Below are positions 26,620-35,255 of a stretch of DNA of 64,000 bases, in pieces. Location: assembly GCA_031390755.1 (NCBI GenBank), contig JANMTS010000175.1, positions 15,622-79,621 on the forward strand, written 5' to 3'. Positions within the stretch are counted from its first letter, which is position 1. Each line of letters opens with the position of its first letter. The position numbers were made by a program, and so were the translations under genes. The notes below the pieces were generated by a model. It ran no database searches and was not told the DNA's origin. It worked only from the letters and a program-made list of their open reading frames with translations. This DNA is from DATMER01 sp031390755. GTDB lineage: Bacteria; Acidobacteriota; Thermoanaerobaculia; Multivoradales; UBA5704.

Positions 26620-27102
26620 ATGAAGAAGGCCAGCATTACGCGAATCACAGTGGGGCCTGGTGACGAACCGCCCCGCGGCGATACCGACTGGGCGAGGGTG
26701 AACGCGATGACGTACGAAGAGGTGATGGCGGCGGCCCTCTCCGATCCCGACGCTCAGCCGCTCGACTCGGAAGCGTTGGCCAGGATGCGCAGGGTGTCCC
26801 GGGTGAAGGCGTTGAGGGAGCGGCTCGGAATGTCTCAAGCCGAGTTCGCAGAGTCCTTCCGTGTGCCCATCAGCACTCTTCGGGATTGGGAACAGCGCCG
26901 CAGCGTTCCCGATGCTCCAGCGCGTGCCTTGCTTCAGGCGATCGAGCGCGAGCCGGAGACAATGCGACGTCTCCTTTCCCAGGCTGCTGAGTCCGAGACC
27001 AGCACGAAGCGGGGGTGGCGCCGGCAGGGCCCAGACAAACATGGGAAAAAAGCTCTGCCCGAAAGTCATCCCGGAAGGCACGCGTCTAACCCTCAAGATT
27101 GA
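26620..27102 (+). CDS. helix-turn-helix regulator, antitoxin-like
   Basis: A 160-residue protein from ATG at 26620. The N-terminal half has PRGDTDWARVNAMTYEEVMA and DPDAQPLD, a pattern common in BrnA/HigA-like antitoxins. The C-terminal half is an HTH (ALRERLGMSQAEFAESFRVP, then STLRDWEQRRSVPDAPARAL) that binds DNA. No BrnT/RelE toxin gene lies upstream; the short gap contains only a VWFA remnant. The C-terminal tail (from TSTKRGW) overlaps a frameshifted gene and may be an extension created by loss of the original stop. It may be an orphan regulator. Confidence 0.7.
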   Translation: MKKASITRITVGPGDEPPRGDTDWARVNAMTYEEVMAAALSDPDAQPLDSEALARMRRVSRVKALRERLGMSQAEFAESFRVPISTLRDWEQRRSVPDAPARALLQAIEREPETMRRLLSQAAESETSTKRGWRRQGPDKHGKKALPESHPGRHASNPQD

Positions 27103-27380
27103 GATCGCCTTCGCGCTCAACGAGCATCCGCGCATCGTGGGGCCGCGCAAATACCGCTACCACTCGCCGCTCATCTCCGCGGAATGGTGCGCTCGAAGAT
27201 CGATTGCTTCCGCTGGGCTTCCGGTTGATCTACTGCACGCAGCCCGGAGTCCTTCGCCGCAGCGAGGGAAAGCGCCTCAAGGTTTCCGGTAATCCCGCGC
27301 ACGATGATCTGGAGGCGTTCGTCCGCGAGCAGGAGCGGATGAATGAGTTGATCGCGGCTTCGCGCTTGCCCCGCCTTTAA
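27041..27380 (+). pseudogene. frameshifted hypothetical gene
   Basis: Two abutting frames read as one protein. Frame A, from ATG 27041 to about 27185, begins MGKKLCPKVIPEGTRLTLKI and continues NEHPRIVGPRKYRYHSPL. Frame B, from about 27187 to TAA 27380, reads GALEDRLLPLGFRLIYC and ends EAFVREQERMNELIAASRL. A one-base shift near the middle would join them into about 112 aa. The family is not recognised. It starts inside the 3' end of the HTH gene. Confidence 0.4.
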
Positions 27381-27592
27381 AAGGTGGATGTGTCGGACAA
27401 CGAGGTGCCTCGTGTGGTGGAGGGGATCGCAGATTGGCTGGAGGCTACGGATGGACTCTACATAGTAGATTGAATCCGTTGTAGCGCGGGATCGGCCTCC
27501 CCACGCACCTTCGTCGAGGCGTCCCGGAGTAGGAACCCACCGGCAATTCACCCTACCGTTGAACGTACTTATAATAAGGTGGCGCAGATCGC
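27381..27592. other. AT-richer gap with a 29-codon open frame
   Basis: GTG at 27384 opens a short frame to TGA at 27471-27473 (NEVPRVVEGIADWLEATDG). It resembles a coding tail but is too short to assign. No promoter or terminator is evident. The base composition shifts here toward that of the kinase gene. Confidence 0.3.
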
Positions 27593-28738
27593 CTAAAAGG
27601 GTATGTCATAATCATCGGGTTCATCAGTGTATCTTTGGACGGCGTCGAGCTTGCCGTGCAGGTTTCCAAGAATTATCCGGCGCTTCTCTTCTGTGGAGCC
27701 CTTGAACAAGATCAAGAAGTCGCGAACGACCCACACATGCAGTCCTGCCTTCATGTAGCGGTAAACCCCCACAATAAAGCACCGCAGAACGACCGCAGCA
27801 TCTGGTACCTCAGCGTCGAGCATGCAATTGCGATAGGCATCGTTCAGCTGCGAAATGATCCGGGGTATGTCTGTAGTATATTTCGTTGAGCTTTCAATGG
27901 TCACTAGTTGGCGGAACAAGGCGTTTGCGAATGAGCGATAGGCGCTGACTTCATCGTCCGTAAAATCGATCGCAAGGAACAGGTCTTTCTCGACGCTCCG
28001 CTCGATCTCCGCAAAGCTTCCAATTCTCTCGGATGGCGCTCGGGAACACATCTGCCGTAGCACATCTTTGTATTTGAAGTGGTTTATGTCTTTATCGTAA
28101 ATCAGGGCCTCGAAGAGCTTGCCTACAAAGTAAACTTCCGTCTTAAAGTCGTATTTGAAGCTGTGAAATTCATCAGGTGTTTCACACCACCAGTTAAGGG
28201 AGATACTCTTGTCGAAGTCGCCTGATGTCTCCACTCTTTTACCAAATCCAAGATCGATGATCTTGAGAACTCCGTCAGTGCGCACCATCAAGTTGCCGGA
28301 CCGAATGTCTCGGTGAAGGATTCCCGATCGCTCGAGGTGGCTGAATCCTCGGATGGCTTGAAGGAATGTTTCATTCAATAGTTCGGGTCGCGCGGCGACA
28401 AATTCGTCGATTTCGACACCGTCCACGAACTCCATCAGTATGTAACCAGCTAATTGATCTGGATAGAGGTAGTAATTGAATACGCGCACGATATTTTCGT
28501 GATGAACTTGGTGTAGAAGTTTGATTTCGCGGACAAAATTCTGGAATAAATCATGTCGCTCAGACTCAAGGTAAGGAACGTATTTCTTGCAGACAAAATG
28601 TTGATCAATCTGAGGGTCATGCAGCAAGACGGTTTTACCGCAGGCGCCTTGGCCGAGCTCTCTGACAATCGTATAATCTCTTTTCCGCAGGAAGGCGACG
28701 ATGTCTCCATTTCGCGTGCTGTTCTCTGCCAGTGTCAC
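27593..28738 (-). CDS. Hanks-type Ser/Thr protein kinase with C-terminal helical domain
   Basis: A cytoplasmic 381-aa protein kinase. Kinase motifs are GQGACGKTV (P-loop, about 29-37), the Lys in VCKKYV, HRDIRSGN (catalytic Asp) and DLGFGK (DFG equivalent). The C-terminal part (about 230-381) is helical and unfamiliar, with no membrane segment and no PASTA or TPR repeats. GTG at 28738 follows GGGAGGG. The gene is visibly AT-richer than all neighbours, with TAT, AAT and TTT codons common, which suggests recent transfer. No cognate phosphatase or substrate gene is adjacent. It lies among damaged toxin-antitoxin-like genes. Confidence 0.82.
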   Translation of the reverse strand: MTLAENSTRNGDIVAFLRKRDYTIVRELGQGACGKTVLLHDPQIDQHFVCKKYVPYLESERHDLFQNFVREIKLLHQVHHENIVRVFNYYLYPDQLAGYILMEFVDGVEIDEFVAARPELLNETFLQAIRGFSHLERSGILHRDIRSGNLMVRTDGVLKIIDLGFGKRVETSGDFDKSISLNWWCETPDEFHSFKYDFKTEVYFVGKLFEALIYDKDINHFKYKDVLRQMCSRAPSERIGSFAEIERSVEKDLFLAIDFTDDEVSAYRSFANALFRQLVTIESSTKYTTDIPRIISQLNDAYRNCMLDAEVPDAAVVLRCFIVGVYRYMKAGLHVWVVRDFLILFKGSTEEKRRIILGNLHGKLDAVQRYTDEPDDYDIPF

Positions 28739-28771
28739 GTTCCCTCCCTGTCTAGGCCTCTCATGTTTTTT

Positions 28772-28800
28772 ACTATATAGCGCATCGATCGGCCTGCCAA
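28772..28800 (-). promoter_or_regulatory. promoter of the protein kinase gene
   Basis: On the minus strand TTGGCA (28795-28800) and TATAGT (28772-28777) are exactly 17 bp apart; each matches five of six consensus positions. The predicted start of transcription gives a leader of roughly 27 nt carrying the ribosome-binding site. Confidence 0.65.
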
Positions 28801-28960
28801 ATTGGCCGAGCTGTGGAGGCTCTGGCTTGAGTTTGCAGTAAGGGCTTCACTTGGCCGATTGCTAGTGCTGGTCCGTCGGCGACTGTATGCGCATCTCGGA
28901 GTTCTTCGCCGCAGCAAGGACTATGGTACCGTCTTGACGGTCCAAGCAAGGAGCCGAGGC

Positions 28961-29191
28961 ATGGTACAAAGAGCCGAACTGCTCGAATCTGAGGTTTTGC
29001 AACTGCCCGAGGAGGCTCGTGCAAGGCTGGCCAAGGTTCTTCTCCTGAGCCTGGATGAGGTCGACGAGGGCGATGCCAATGGCATCTGGGCAGAGGAAGC
29101 CGAGCGTCGCTATCTCGAGATCGAACAAGGAGAGGTCATTCTCATTCCCTCCGCTGATGTCCTGAGCGAGGCGCGGGCAAGGCTCAAGTGA
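28961..29191 (+). CDS. addiction-module component (Unstab_antitox-like)
   Basis: A 76-aa acidic protein from ATG at 28961 with AAGGAG upstream. VLQLPEEARARLAKVLLLSL followed by WAEEAERRYLEIEQGEV and a final SEARARLK match the family of small antitoxins that precede ParE/RelE toxins. The toxin gene that should follow is absent. Four codons after an overlapping GTG (29190) read V-I-L-S, then the sequence passes into structured repeat copy A. The antitoxin is thus an orphan. Confidence 0.75.
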   Translation: MVQRAELLESEVLQLPEEARARLAKVLLLSLDEVDEGDANGIWAEEAERRYLEIEQGEVILIPSADVLSEARARLK

Positions 29192-29213
29192 TCCTCTCGT
29201 CGCGTGGCAAAGA

Positions 29214-29356
29214 ACCACGACGCCGGAGCGAAGCCGGCGCGTCCGAGACGCTCGCCGGACTCCGCTCCGTTCCGTGTACAGCGATGGCGGGGAGACAGGC
29301 CTCCGGCTCAGGCCCGTCTCGGGTTTGGTAGGTAGGTACTTCGATTGTCAATGAAC
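29214..29356 (+). repeat. structured intergenic repeat, copy A
   Basis: A 143-bp copy of the element also found at 40032-40171 and 42569-42708. It holds a long hairpin (CGGAGCG...CGCTCCG with inner CCGGCG/CGCCGG and CGTC/GACG arms), a second stem (GGCCT/AGGCC inside CGGG-type arms) and the end motif ATTGTCAATGAAC. Copy A differs from the others in the inner stem but keeps pairing. It begins 22 bp after the orphan antitoxin stop. Confidence 0.75.
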
Positions 29357-29698
29357 TTCCAGGGCTCTCTCTTCTCCCCCGAGCCCTGGGGTGGAAGGAG
29401 GATAGCGGCGACTGCCGCCATCCGAGCCTTCCCCTTCAAAATCGGCAACTATTTCCCCAAAACGCCCTCTCCGGCGCGGGCCGGCTGACGGAGCCGAAAT
29501 ATCTTGAGCCCGGGCAGCGCTCCAGGAGGATCTCCTGCCGCGCAGGCTCCTGGCGCCTTCGCCTCCTGCCGTTTCGCTATACCCCGTTGATCCGCTTGGC
29601 ATAGTCTCACTCAAGTGACTGAAACCCCGCCTTGCGAGGCAAACCATCCCGGCCGCTGAACGTGCGCCCAGTGCCATCTGATCAGGGGAGACGACCCA
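29357..29698. other. intergenic region before the ADOP permease
   Basis: No convincing gene was found in these 342 bp. A hairpin-forming stretch (CCAGGGCT ... AGCCCTGG, about 29360-29391) follows repeat copy A. The remainder shows no promoter hexamers good enough to report. Confidence 0.4.
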
Positions 29699-32182
29699 GT
29701 GCCTGACTGGCGCCAACTCCTTGCGCAGTCCGAGCTCCGGTTCGCGGCGCGTCGTCTCCGGCGCGTCCCGATGTTCTCCGGAGCGGTCATCCTCGTGCTG
29801 GCGCTCGGCGTCGGCATGACGACGGCCACGTTCAGCCTCGTGAATGCCATCCTGCTCGCGCCGCTGCCGTTTCCGGAGCCGGACCGTCTCGTGCGGCTGA
29901 CGCATGCCGCCAGCAGCACCAGCACCGACCGGGCGACGGTGGACCTCTCTGACACCATCGTCCTGGCCTATCAGGGCGAAGCGCTTGCCTTCGACGGCGT
30001 GGCGGCCTGGCGATTCGACGATGGCGACCTCGGCCCCTCGGGGGCGGACCAGACCGCCGTTCGCGTCCGCGGCGCGCGCGTCACGGCGAGCTTCTTCGAC
30101 GTCCTGGGCGTCCGCCCCGCGCGCGGCAAGACGTTCGCCCCGGGTGACGACCGGCCCGGTGCCCTTCGGGTGGTCGTCCTCTCGCACCGTCTCTGGCAGG
30201 AGCGCCTGCATGGTGACCCCGACGCCATCGGCCGCCAGATCGAGGTGAACGCCGTTCCGCGCACGATCATCGGGATCATGCCGCCGCGATTCACCTATCC
30301 CGCGAGCCAGGTGGAGCTCTGGTTGCCGCTTGCGCTCGACCCGGCGCACACGCGTCCCGCCACGCTCAACCTCATCGGCATCGGACGGCTCAAGCCCGGC
30401 GTGTCGAGCGACATGGCGCGGGCGGACCTCGCGCGGGTCCTGGCCCACCTCGGCGGGTTCTTCCAGGGCGACGCCTCCGCGACCCTGCGGCAGGGAACTC
30501 AGATCGCGCCGCGCGTGCAGTCGCTGCAGGATTCGATCGCCGGCTCCCCGTCGCAGCTGCTCTGGTTGGTTTTCGGCAGTGTGCTGCTCGTGCTCCTTGT
30601 CGCGTGCACGAATGTGGCCGGCCTGCTCCTCGTCCGTGCCGAGCGCGCACAGACGGAGCTCGCGGAGCGCGCGGTTCTCGGCTCCGGTCTCCTGGGGATC
30701 CTCGCGCTCACGTTGAGCGAATCCGTGCTGCTGAGCGTGCTGGGCGGCGGCGCCGGGGTGCTGTTGGCGGTGGCAGGCATGGGATGGGTGCGGAGCACGG
30801 GAATGGCGCTGTCGCTGCCGCGTCTGGACGATGTGGGAGTCGACGCCCCGGTCCTGCTGTTCGCGCTGGGGATCACCGCGTTCTGCGCCCTGTTCGTGAG
30901 CGTGCTCCCGTTGCTGCGCGCGCGCCGGGTCTCCCTCGCCCAGGTGCTTCGCGGGGCCGGCAGCGGACCCGGGGGAAGCCACGCAGCTCGACGGGGCCGG
31001 AACGCCCTGGTCGTCTCGCAGATCGCGCTGGCCGTCGTGCTGGTCACGCTGTCCGGACTGATGACGCGCAGCCTGCTTCGGTTGCAGGACGTGCGGCCGG
31101 GTTTCGAGGCCGATCGCGTCGTGACCTCACGGGTTCTGCTGCCCTATGCCAGGTACGGTACCGGCGACGTGCGCCTGGCTTTCTTCCAGGCCATGATCCG
31201 GGAGGCCCGGGCAATACCGGGCGCGCGCGATGTGGCCCTGACCGATTGGGTGCCGCTCAGCGGCGACCGTCACGACATGGCCATCGAGGTGGAGGACGGT
31301 CCTCTCCAGCGGCCCGCGGCCAGCGGTGGGACGGAGCACGCCGCGGCGCACGTGGACGGTTCCTACTTTCAGGCGCTGCGCATCCCGGTGCTCCGCGGCC
31401 GGACCTTCGGCGTCCAGGATGCGGCCCGTCCGGTGGACGAGGCGATCGTGAGCCGTGCGTTCGCCAAGAGGCACTGGCCCGGCAAGAGCCCGCTCGGCAA
31501 GCGAGTGCGCCCGCTCGGCGGGCACTGGTACACCATCGTCGGCGAGGTGGGCGACGTGCGCTACGACGGGCTGGAGAAGCCGCCGGGCGAGATCGTCTAC
31601 TTTCCCATCGTCAACGCCGGGCCGGAGGGCGTGTCGCTGCCCTCGGCGCTCTCTCTGGTCGTGCGCACGGAGGCGGGAGAGGGCGAAACCCTGTCGGCAA
31701 TTCGCCGGATCGCGGCGGCGCTGGATCCCGCCATCCCGACGTACGATGAGGGCCCGCTACGGCAGCTCGTGCACGACGCGTCGGCCCGCGCCCGCGCTCT
31801 CGCCGTGCTCCTGGTGGTCGTCAGCGGGGTGACGTTGTTCCTCGGGGCCGTCGGTCTGTACGGCGTCATGGCGTACAGCGTCAGCCTCCGCCGCCGTGAG
31901 CTCGGCATCCGCATGGCGCTCGGCGCTCGGCCGTCCGACATCAGCCGGATGGTCCTGCTGCAGGGCTTGAGCCTCGCGTGCGTCGGCATCCTGATCGGGA
32001 CGGCGTGCGCGCTCGCCGCGTCGCGGTTGCTGCGCGGGTTGCTCTATGGCGTGAGTCCGACGGATCTGATGACCCTGAGCGCCACCCCTGCGGCCCTCCT
32101 GGCCGTCGCGTTCCTCGCGAGCTGGATACCCGCGCACCGTGCGGCCGCTGTCCAGCCGGCCGAGGCCCTGCAGTCGCGGTGA
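29699..32182 (+). CDS. ADOP-family ABC transporter permease (MacB/FtsX-like)
   Basis: An 827-residue permease with two FtsX/MacB repeats. Each repeat has a periplasmic MacB_PCD-like region between membrane segments: one N-terminal helix from MFSGAVILVLALGVGMTTAT, a helix group at about 280-420, then a second half ending with helices at about 690-815. The duplicated layout, length and TTATFSLVNAILLAPLPFPE match the acidobacterial duplicated orphan permease family. No ATPase is adjacent, as is usual for ADOPs. GTG at 29699 is the start. The substrate is unknown. Confidence 0.88.
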   Translation: MPDWRQLLAQSELRFAARRLRRVPMFSGAVILVLALGVGMTTATFSLVNAILLAPLPFPEPDRLVRLTHAASSTSTDRATVDLSDTIVLAYQGEALAFDGVAAWRFDDGDLGPSGADQTAVRVRGARVTASFFDVLGVRPARGKTFAPGDDRPGALRVVVLSHRLWQERLHGDPDAIGRQIEVNAVPRTIIGIMPPRFTYPASQVELWLPLALDPAHTRPATLNLIGIGRLKPGVSSDMARADLARVLAHLGGFFQGDASATLRQGTQIAPRVQSLQDSIAGSPSQLLWLVFGSVLLVLLVACTNVAGLLLVRAERAQTELAERAVLGSGLLGILALTLSESVLLSVLGGGAGVLLAVAGMGWVRSTGMALSLPRLDDVGVDAPVLLFALGITAFCALFVSVLPLLRARRVSLAQVLRGAGSGPGGSHAARRGRNALVVSQIALAVVLVTLSGLMTRSLLRLQDVRPGFEADRVVTSRVLLPYARYGTGDVRLAFFQAMIREARAIPGARDVALTDWVPLSGDRHDMAIEVEDGPLQRPAASGGTEHAAAHVDGSYFQALRIPVLRGRTFGVQDAARPVDEAIVSRAFAKRHWPGKSPLGKRVRPLGGHWYTIVGEVGDVRYDGLEKPPGEIVYFPIVNAGPEGVSLPSALSLVVRTEAGEGETLSAIRRIAAALDPAIPTYDEGPLRQLVHDASARARALAVLLVVVSGVTLFLGAVGLYGVMAYSVSLRRRELGIRMALGARPSDISRMVLLQGLSLACVGILIGTACALAASRLLRGLLYGVSPTDLMTLSATPAALLAVAFLASWIPAHRAAAVQPAEALQSR

Positions 32183-32281
32183 CGTCGAACCCATTTGCCG
32201 AACCCTGTCGATTTCCAGCAAGCTCGTTCGACGCCCTGATGAGAGGCCAAGAAGGGCCGGCTCATTCCAAGGAGACAGACC

Positions 32282-32707
32282 ATGCGGGTAATGGTGTTCG
32301 CCAAAGCCACCGAGAGCAGCGAAGAGAGTGCTCCGCCCACGCCCGAGGCGTTCGCGGCGATGGACCGGTTCACGGAGGAGCTGGTCCAGGCTGGCGTCCT
32401 GGTGGCCGGCGCCGGCCTCAAGCCCGCCGCCCAGGCCAAGCGCATCGTTTTCGAGGGCTCCGGCCGCACGGTCATCGACGGGCCGTTCGCCGAGACCCGC
32501 GAGCTGATCGTCGGCTTCTCGATCTGGGAGGTCAAGGACATGGACGAGGCCGTGGCCTGGGCGAAGCGCTCCCCCAATGTCATGCCGGGCCGGAGCGAGA
32601 TCGAGATCCGCCCGTTCCTCGAGGCGGAGGATCTGGCCGAGTTTCTGACGCCCGAGGAGCTCGCGACGCCCCGGGAAGGGGAGCGCGGGAAGCTCGGCGT
32701 CGCCTGA
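32282..32707 (+). CDS. DGPF/YCII-domain protein, partner of ECF42 sigma
   Basis: A 141-aa cytoplasmic protein with the ferredoxin-like YCII fold. The DGPF motif is present (VIDGPFAETRELIVGFSIWE, about 61-80), followed by WAKRSP and an IEIRPFLEAEDL C-terminus. Such proteins are consistently encoded beside ECF42 sigma factors and are believed to sense or process a small molecule. AAGGAG precedes the ATG. The ECF42 gene starts 92 bp downstream. Confidence 0.9.
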   Translation: MRVMVFAKATESSEESAPPTPEAFAAMDRFTEELVQAGVLVAGAGLKPAAQAKRIVFEGSGRTVIDGPFAETRELIVGFSIWEVKDMDEAVAWAKRSPNVMPGRSEIEIRPFLEAEDLAEFLTPEELATPREGERGKLGVA

Positions 32708-32799
32708 CATCTCCGACATCTCCGACATCGCCCGATATCGCCTGACGCTGCCGGCCGGAGCCGGCTTGCCTCCCCCGCGGCCCTGGCCGAGAATGAGGT

Positions 32800-34101
32800 G
32801 TGGACACTGGCGAGACGCACCGCGCGATCGAAGCGGTTTTCCGGATCGAACGGGCCAGGCTCATCGCGAGTCTGGTCCGCGTGGTGCGCAACGTCGACCT
32901 CGCCGAGGAGCTGGCTCAGGACGCGCTGATCGTCGCCCTGTCCGAATGGCCGAGGATCGGCGTTCCGGACAATCCGGGCGCCTGGCTGACGGCCCTCGCC
33001 AGGCGGCGCGCCATCGACCTCTTGCGGCGCGACAGGATGCGGGAGCGCAAGCACGAGGAGATCGCGCGGGGGCTGGACGAGACGTCCGGCGGTGCGGCCG
33101 AGGTGATCAGGGCGATCGAGGCGGCCCTGGACGACGATCTCGGCGACGAGCTGCTGGGCCTCCTCTTCACGGCCTGCCACCCTATCCTCTCGCCCGACGC
33201 CCGCGCGGCGCTGACCTTGCGGGTCGTCGGCGGCCTGACGACCGACGAGATCGCCCGCGCCTTCCTGTCGAGCGAGGCGACGATCGCCCAGCGCATCGTC
33301 CGCGCCAAGAAGACCATCGCCAGGGCCGGGCTTGGTTTCGAGACGCCGCGCGGCGCCGAGCGGGCGGCACGCCTCCCCTCGGTGCTCGAGGTCGTCTATC
33401 TCATTTTCAACGAAGGCTATGCGGCCACGGCGGGAGACGACCCTGTGCGGCCGGCTCTGTGCCTGGAGGCGCTGCGGCTCGGCCGCGTGCTGGCCGGGCT
33501 GATGCCCGAGGATGGAGAGGTGCTCGGCCTCCTGGCCCTGATGGAGATCCAGGCGTCACGCCTCGGGGCGCGCACCGGGCCGGACGGCGCCCTCATCCCG
33601 GTCACCGAGCAGAATCGCGCGCGCTGGGACCATCTGCTGATCCGCCGGGGCCTCGATGCGCTGGCCCGCGCCGAAGCCCTGGCCAAGGAGCCCGGCGGCG
33701 GCGACGGCCCCTATGGGCTGCAAGCCGCGCTCGCCGCCTGCCACGCCCGCGCCCATCGCGCCGCGGACACCGACTGGCCGCGCATCGCCGCGCTCTATGA
33801 CCGGCTGCGCGTTGTGGCTCCCTCGCCCGTGGTCGATCTCAACCGCGCGATCGCCCACGGCATGGCCTCCGGACCCGAAGCGGGCCTCAGGCTGGTGGAC
33901 GAGATCGGTGGCGACGGCGGCAACGGCGGCGGCGTCCTCCGCCACTATGCGCCCTTGCCGGCGGCGCGAGGCGACCTTCTGTTCCGGGCCGGCCGACTGG
34001 CCGAGGCGCGTTCAGAATTCAAGGCCGCGGCCACTCTGACCCGCAACGAGCGGGAGAGGGCCTTTCTCCTCGCTCGGGCGGACGCCTGCGGCTGTCCGTA
34101 A
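32800..34101 (+). CDS. RNA polymerase sigma factor, ECF42 group, with C-terminal TPR domain
   Basis: A 433-residue ECF sigma factor. Sigma region 2 is in AEELAQDALIVALSEWPR and ALARRRAIDLLRRDR; region 4 is in GLTTDEIARAFLSSEATIAQ. The long C-terminal domain (about 200-433) contains VYLIFNEGYAATAG and TPR-like helices, as in ECF42, where the extension is needed for activity and no anti-sigma is used. GTG at 32800 is the start. The upstream DGPF protein is the usual partner. The target promoters are unknown. Confidence 0.92.
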   Translation: MDTGETHRAIEAVFRIERARLIASLVRVVRNVDLAEELAQDALIVALSEWPRIGVPDNPGAWLTALARRRAIDLLRRDRMRERKHEEIARGLDETSGGAAEVIRAIEAALDDDLGDELLGLLFTACHPILSPDARAALTLRVVGGLTTDEIARAFLSSEATIAQRIVRAKKTIARAGLGFETPRGAERAARLPSVLEVVYLIFNEGYAATAGDDPVRPALCLEALRLGRVLAGLMPEDGEVLGLLALMEIQASRLGARTGPDGALIPVTEQNRARWDHLLIRRGLDALARAEALAKEPGGGDGPYGLQAALAACHARAHRAADTDWPRIAALYDRLRVVAPSPVVDLNRAIAHGMASGPEAGLRLVDEIGGDGGNGGGVLRHYAPLPAARGDLLFRAGRLAEARSEFKAAATLTRNERERAFLLARADACGCP

Positions 34102-34148
34102 GGGGGCAGCGCTCGACGATTGACGGTAGACACCAAGGTCAGGCCGAC

Positions 34149-35132
34149 ATGAAAAGTCATGACCCGCTAGTAGATCCTCTAAACCTTGAATCGCCAAAAT
34201 TGAGCGAAGATGTAGAGTCTCAGGGTATGGAGACAAACCGCGCCGCTCAGCTTGCAACTGGAAACATCGCGCGACGGCGTCTGCGCGTCGCCGCCCGGAT
34301 GCTCGGCTCACTGCTGCTGGGTGGGGTGGCGATTCTTGGCTCCATTCTGATCTTTCGACAAGGCCTGCTGCCGCTGATCGAAGCGGTGTTCCAGCCCGGA
34401 CCCGAATTGCTCAGTGTTTTCAGGCGGTCGGGCATCCTCCTGACGGCAGTGGCGGGCTACTGGGCTTTCGTGCATTGGCATGTAAAACGCGAAGCGACCG
34501 AGCTGCATCTTCGGCCGATTCACCTGATACTTGGCGGCGCGAGCGGCGCTGCCATGGTGGCGCTGCCGATGGCCGTGCTATTCGCTCTGGGCGTCTACGA
34601 ACAGGTGCTGTTCCGCGGCGCCTCGTCGGCGCTGCTCGGCGTAGCAGCCCTTATCGGCATCGCGGCTACCTTGGAAGAGCTGGTTTACCGCTGCCTGCTG
34701 TTCCAACTCCTGGAACGGGCCTGGGGAACGAAGGTGGCATTGGTAGTCCAAGCGGTCGTGTTCGCCCTCCAGCACCTGGAAAACGTCGAACGAGGTGGGA
34801 TCAGCGACGCGGTGACAATGCTGGCATCAGTGACTTTGGTGGGCCTGCTCTGGGCCGGGGTGTTCATCCTGGCGCGCAACCTGTGGGTGGTGGCCGCCAA
34901 TCACGCGGCATGGAACTTCACCATTCTGCTCAGTGGCATGCCGCTCTCCGGCATTGAGGACTGGCGCAAGTTGGCGCCATTCGAAAGCCGCTTTGCCGGG
35001 CCCGACTGGCTGACCGGCGGGATGTTCGGCCCAGAGAGCTCGTTGCTGGTGATGGCGTCGACCACGGTCGCGGTTGTGCTGCTTCTGCGCGCGGCACGGC
35101 GACGTGGAGCCTTCTTCGTGCCGGCGGCCTAG
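34149..35132 (+). CDS. CPBP-family intramembrane protease
   Basis: A multi-helix membrane protein with the CPBP (Abi, Rce1-like) glutamic protease motifs: EELVYRCLLF (E-E-x3-R), FALQHLEN (His) and NHAAWNF (His-x3-Asn). The length of 327 aa is somewhat longer than average. ATG at 34149 gives a polar N-terminus; ATG at 34227 gives a protein starting METNRAAQL and is an alternative. It may process prenylated or membrane substrates, or confer self-immunity to peptides in other bacteria. It stands alone after the sigma factor. Confidence 0.88.
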   Translation: MKSHDPLVDPLNLESPKLSEDVESQGMETNRAAQLATGNIARRRLRVAARMLGSLLLGGVAILGSILIFRQGLLPLIEAVFQPGPELLSVFRRSGILLTAVAGYWAFVHWHVKREATELHLRPIHLILGGASGAAMVALPMAVLFALGVYEQVLFRGASSALLGVAALIGIAATLEELVYRCLLFQLLERAWGTKVALVVQAVVFALQHLENVERGGISDAVTMLASVTLVGLLWAGVFILARNLWVVAANHAAWNFTILLSGMPLSGIEDWRKLAPFESRFAGPDWLTGGMFGPESSLLVMASTTVAVVLLLRAARRRGAFFVPAA

Positions 35133-35255
35133 TTCGATGCCATCACCGGCTCCTTCCAGTAGCGGCGCGGCGCTGAAACGAATATTCTTTCGGAGTTCAC
35201 TTCCATGCGAAGGGACCCGGCTCTCCGGGTCCCCCTTTCACGGAGGGCCTTCCGG

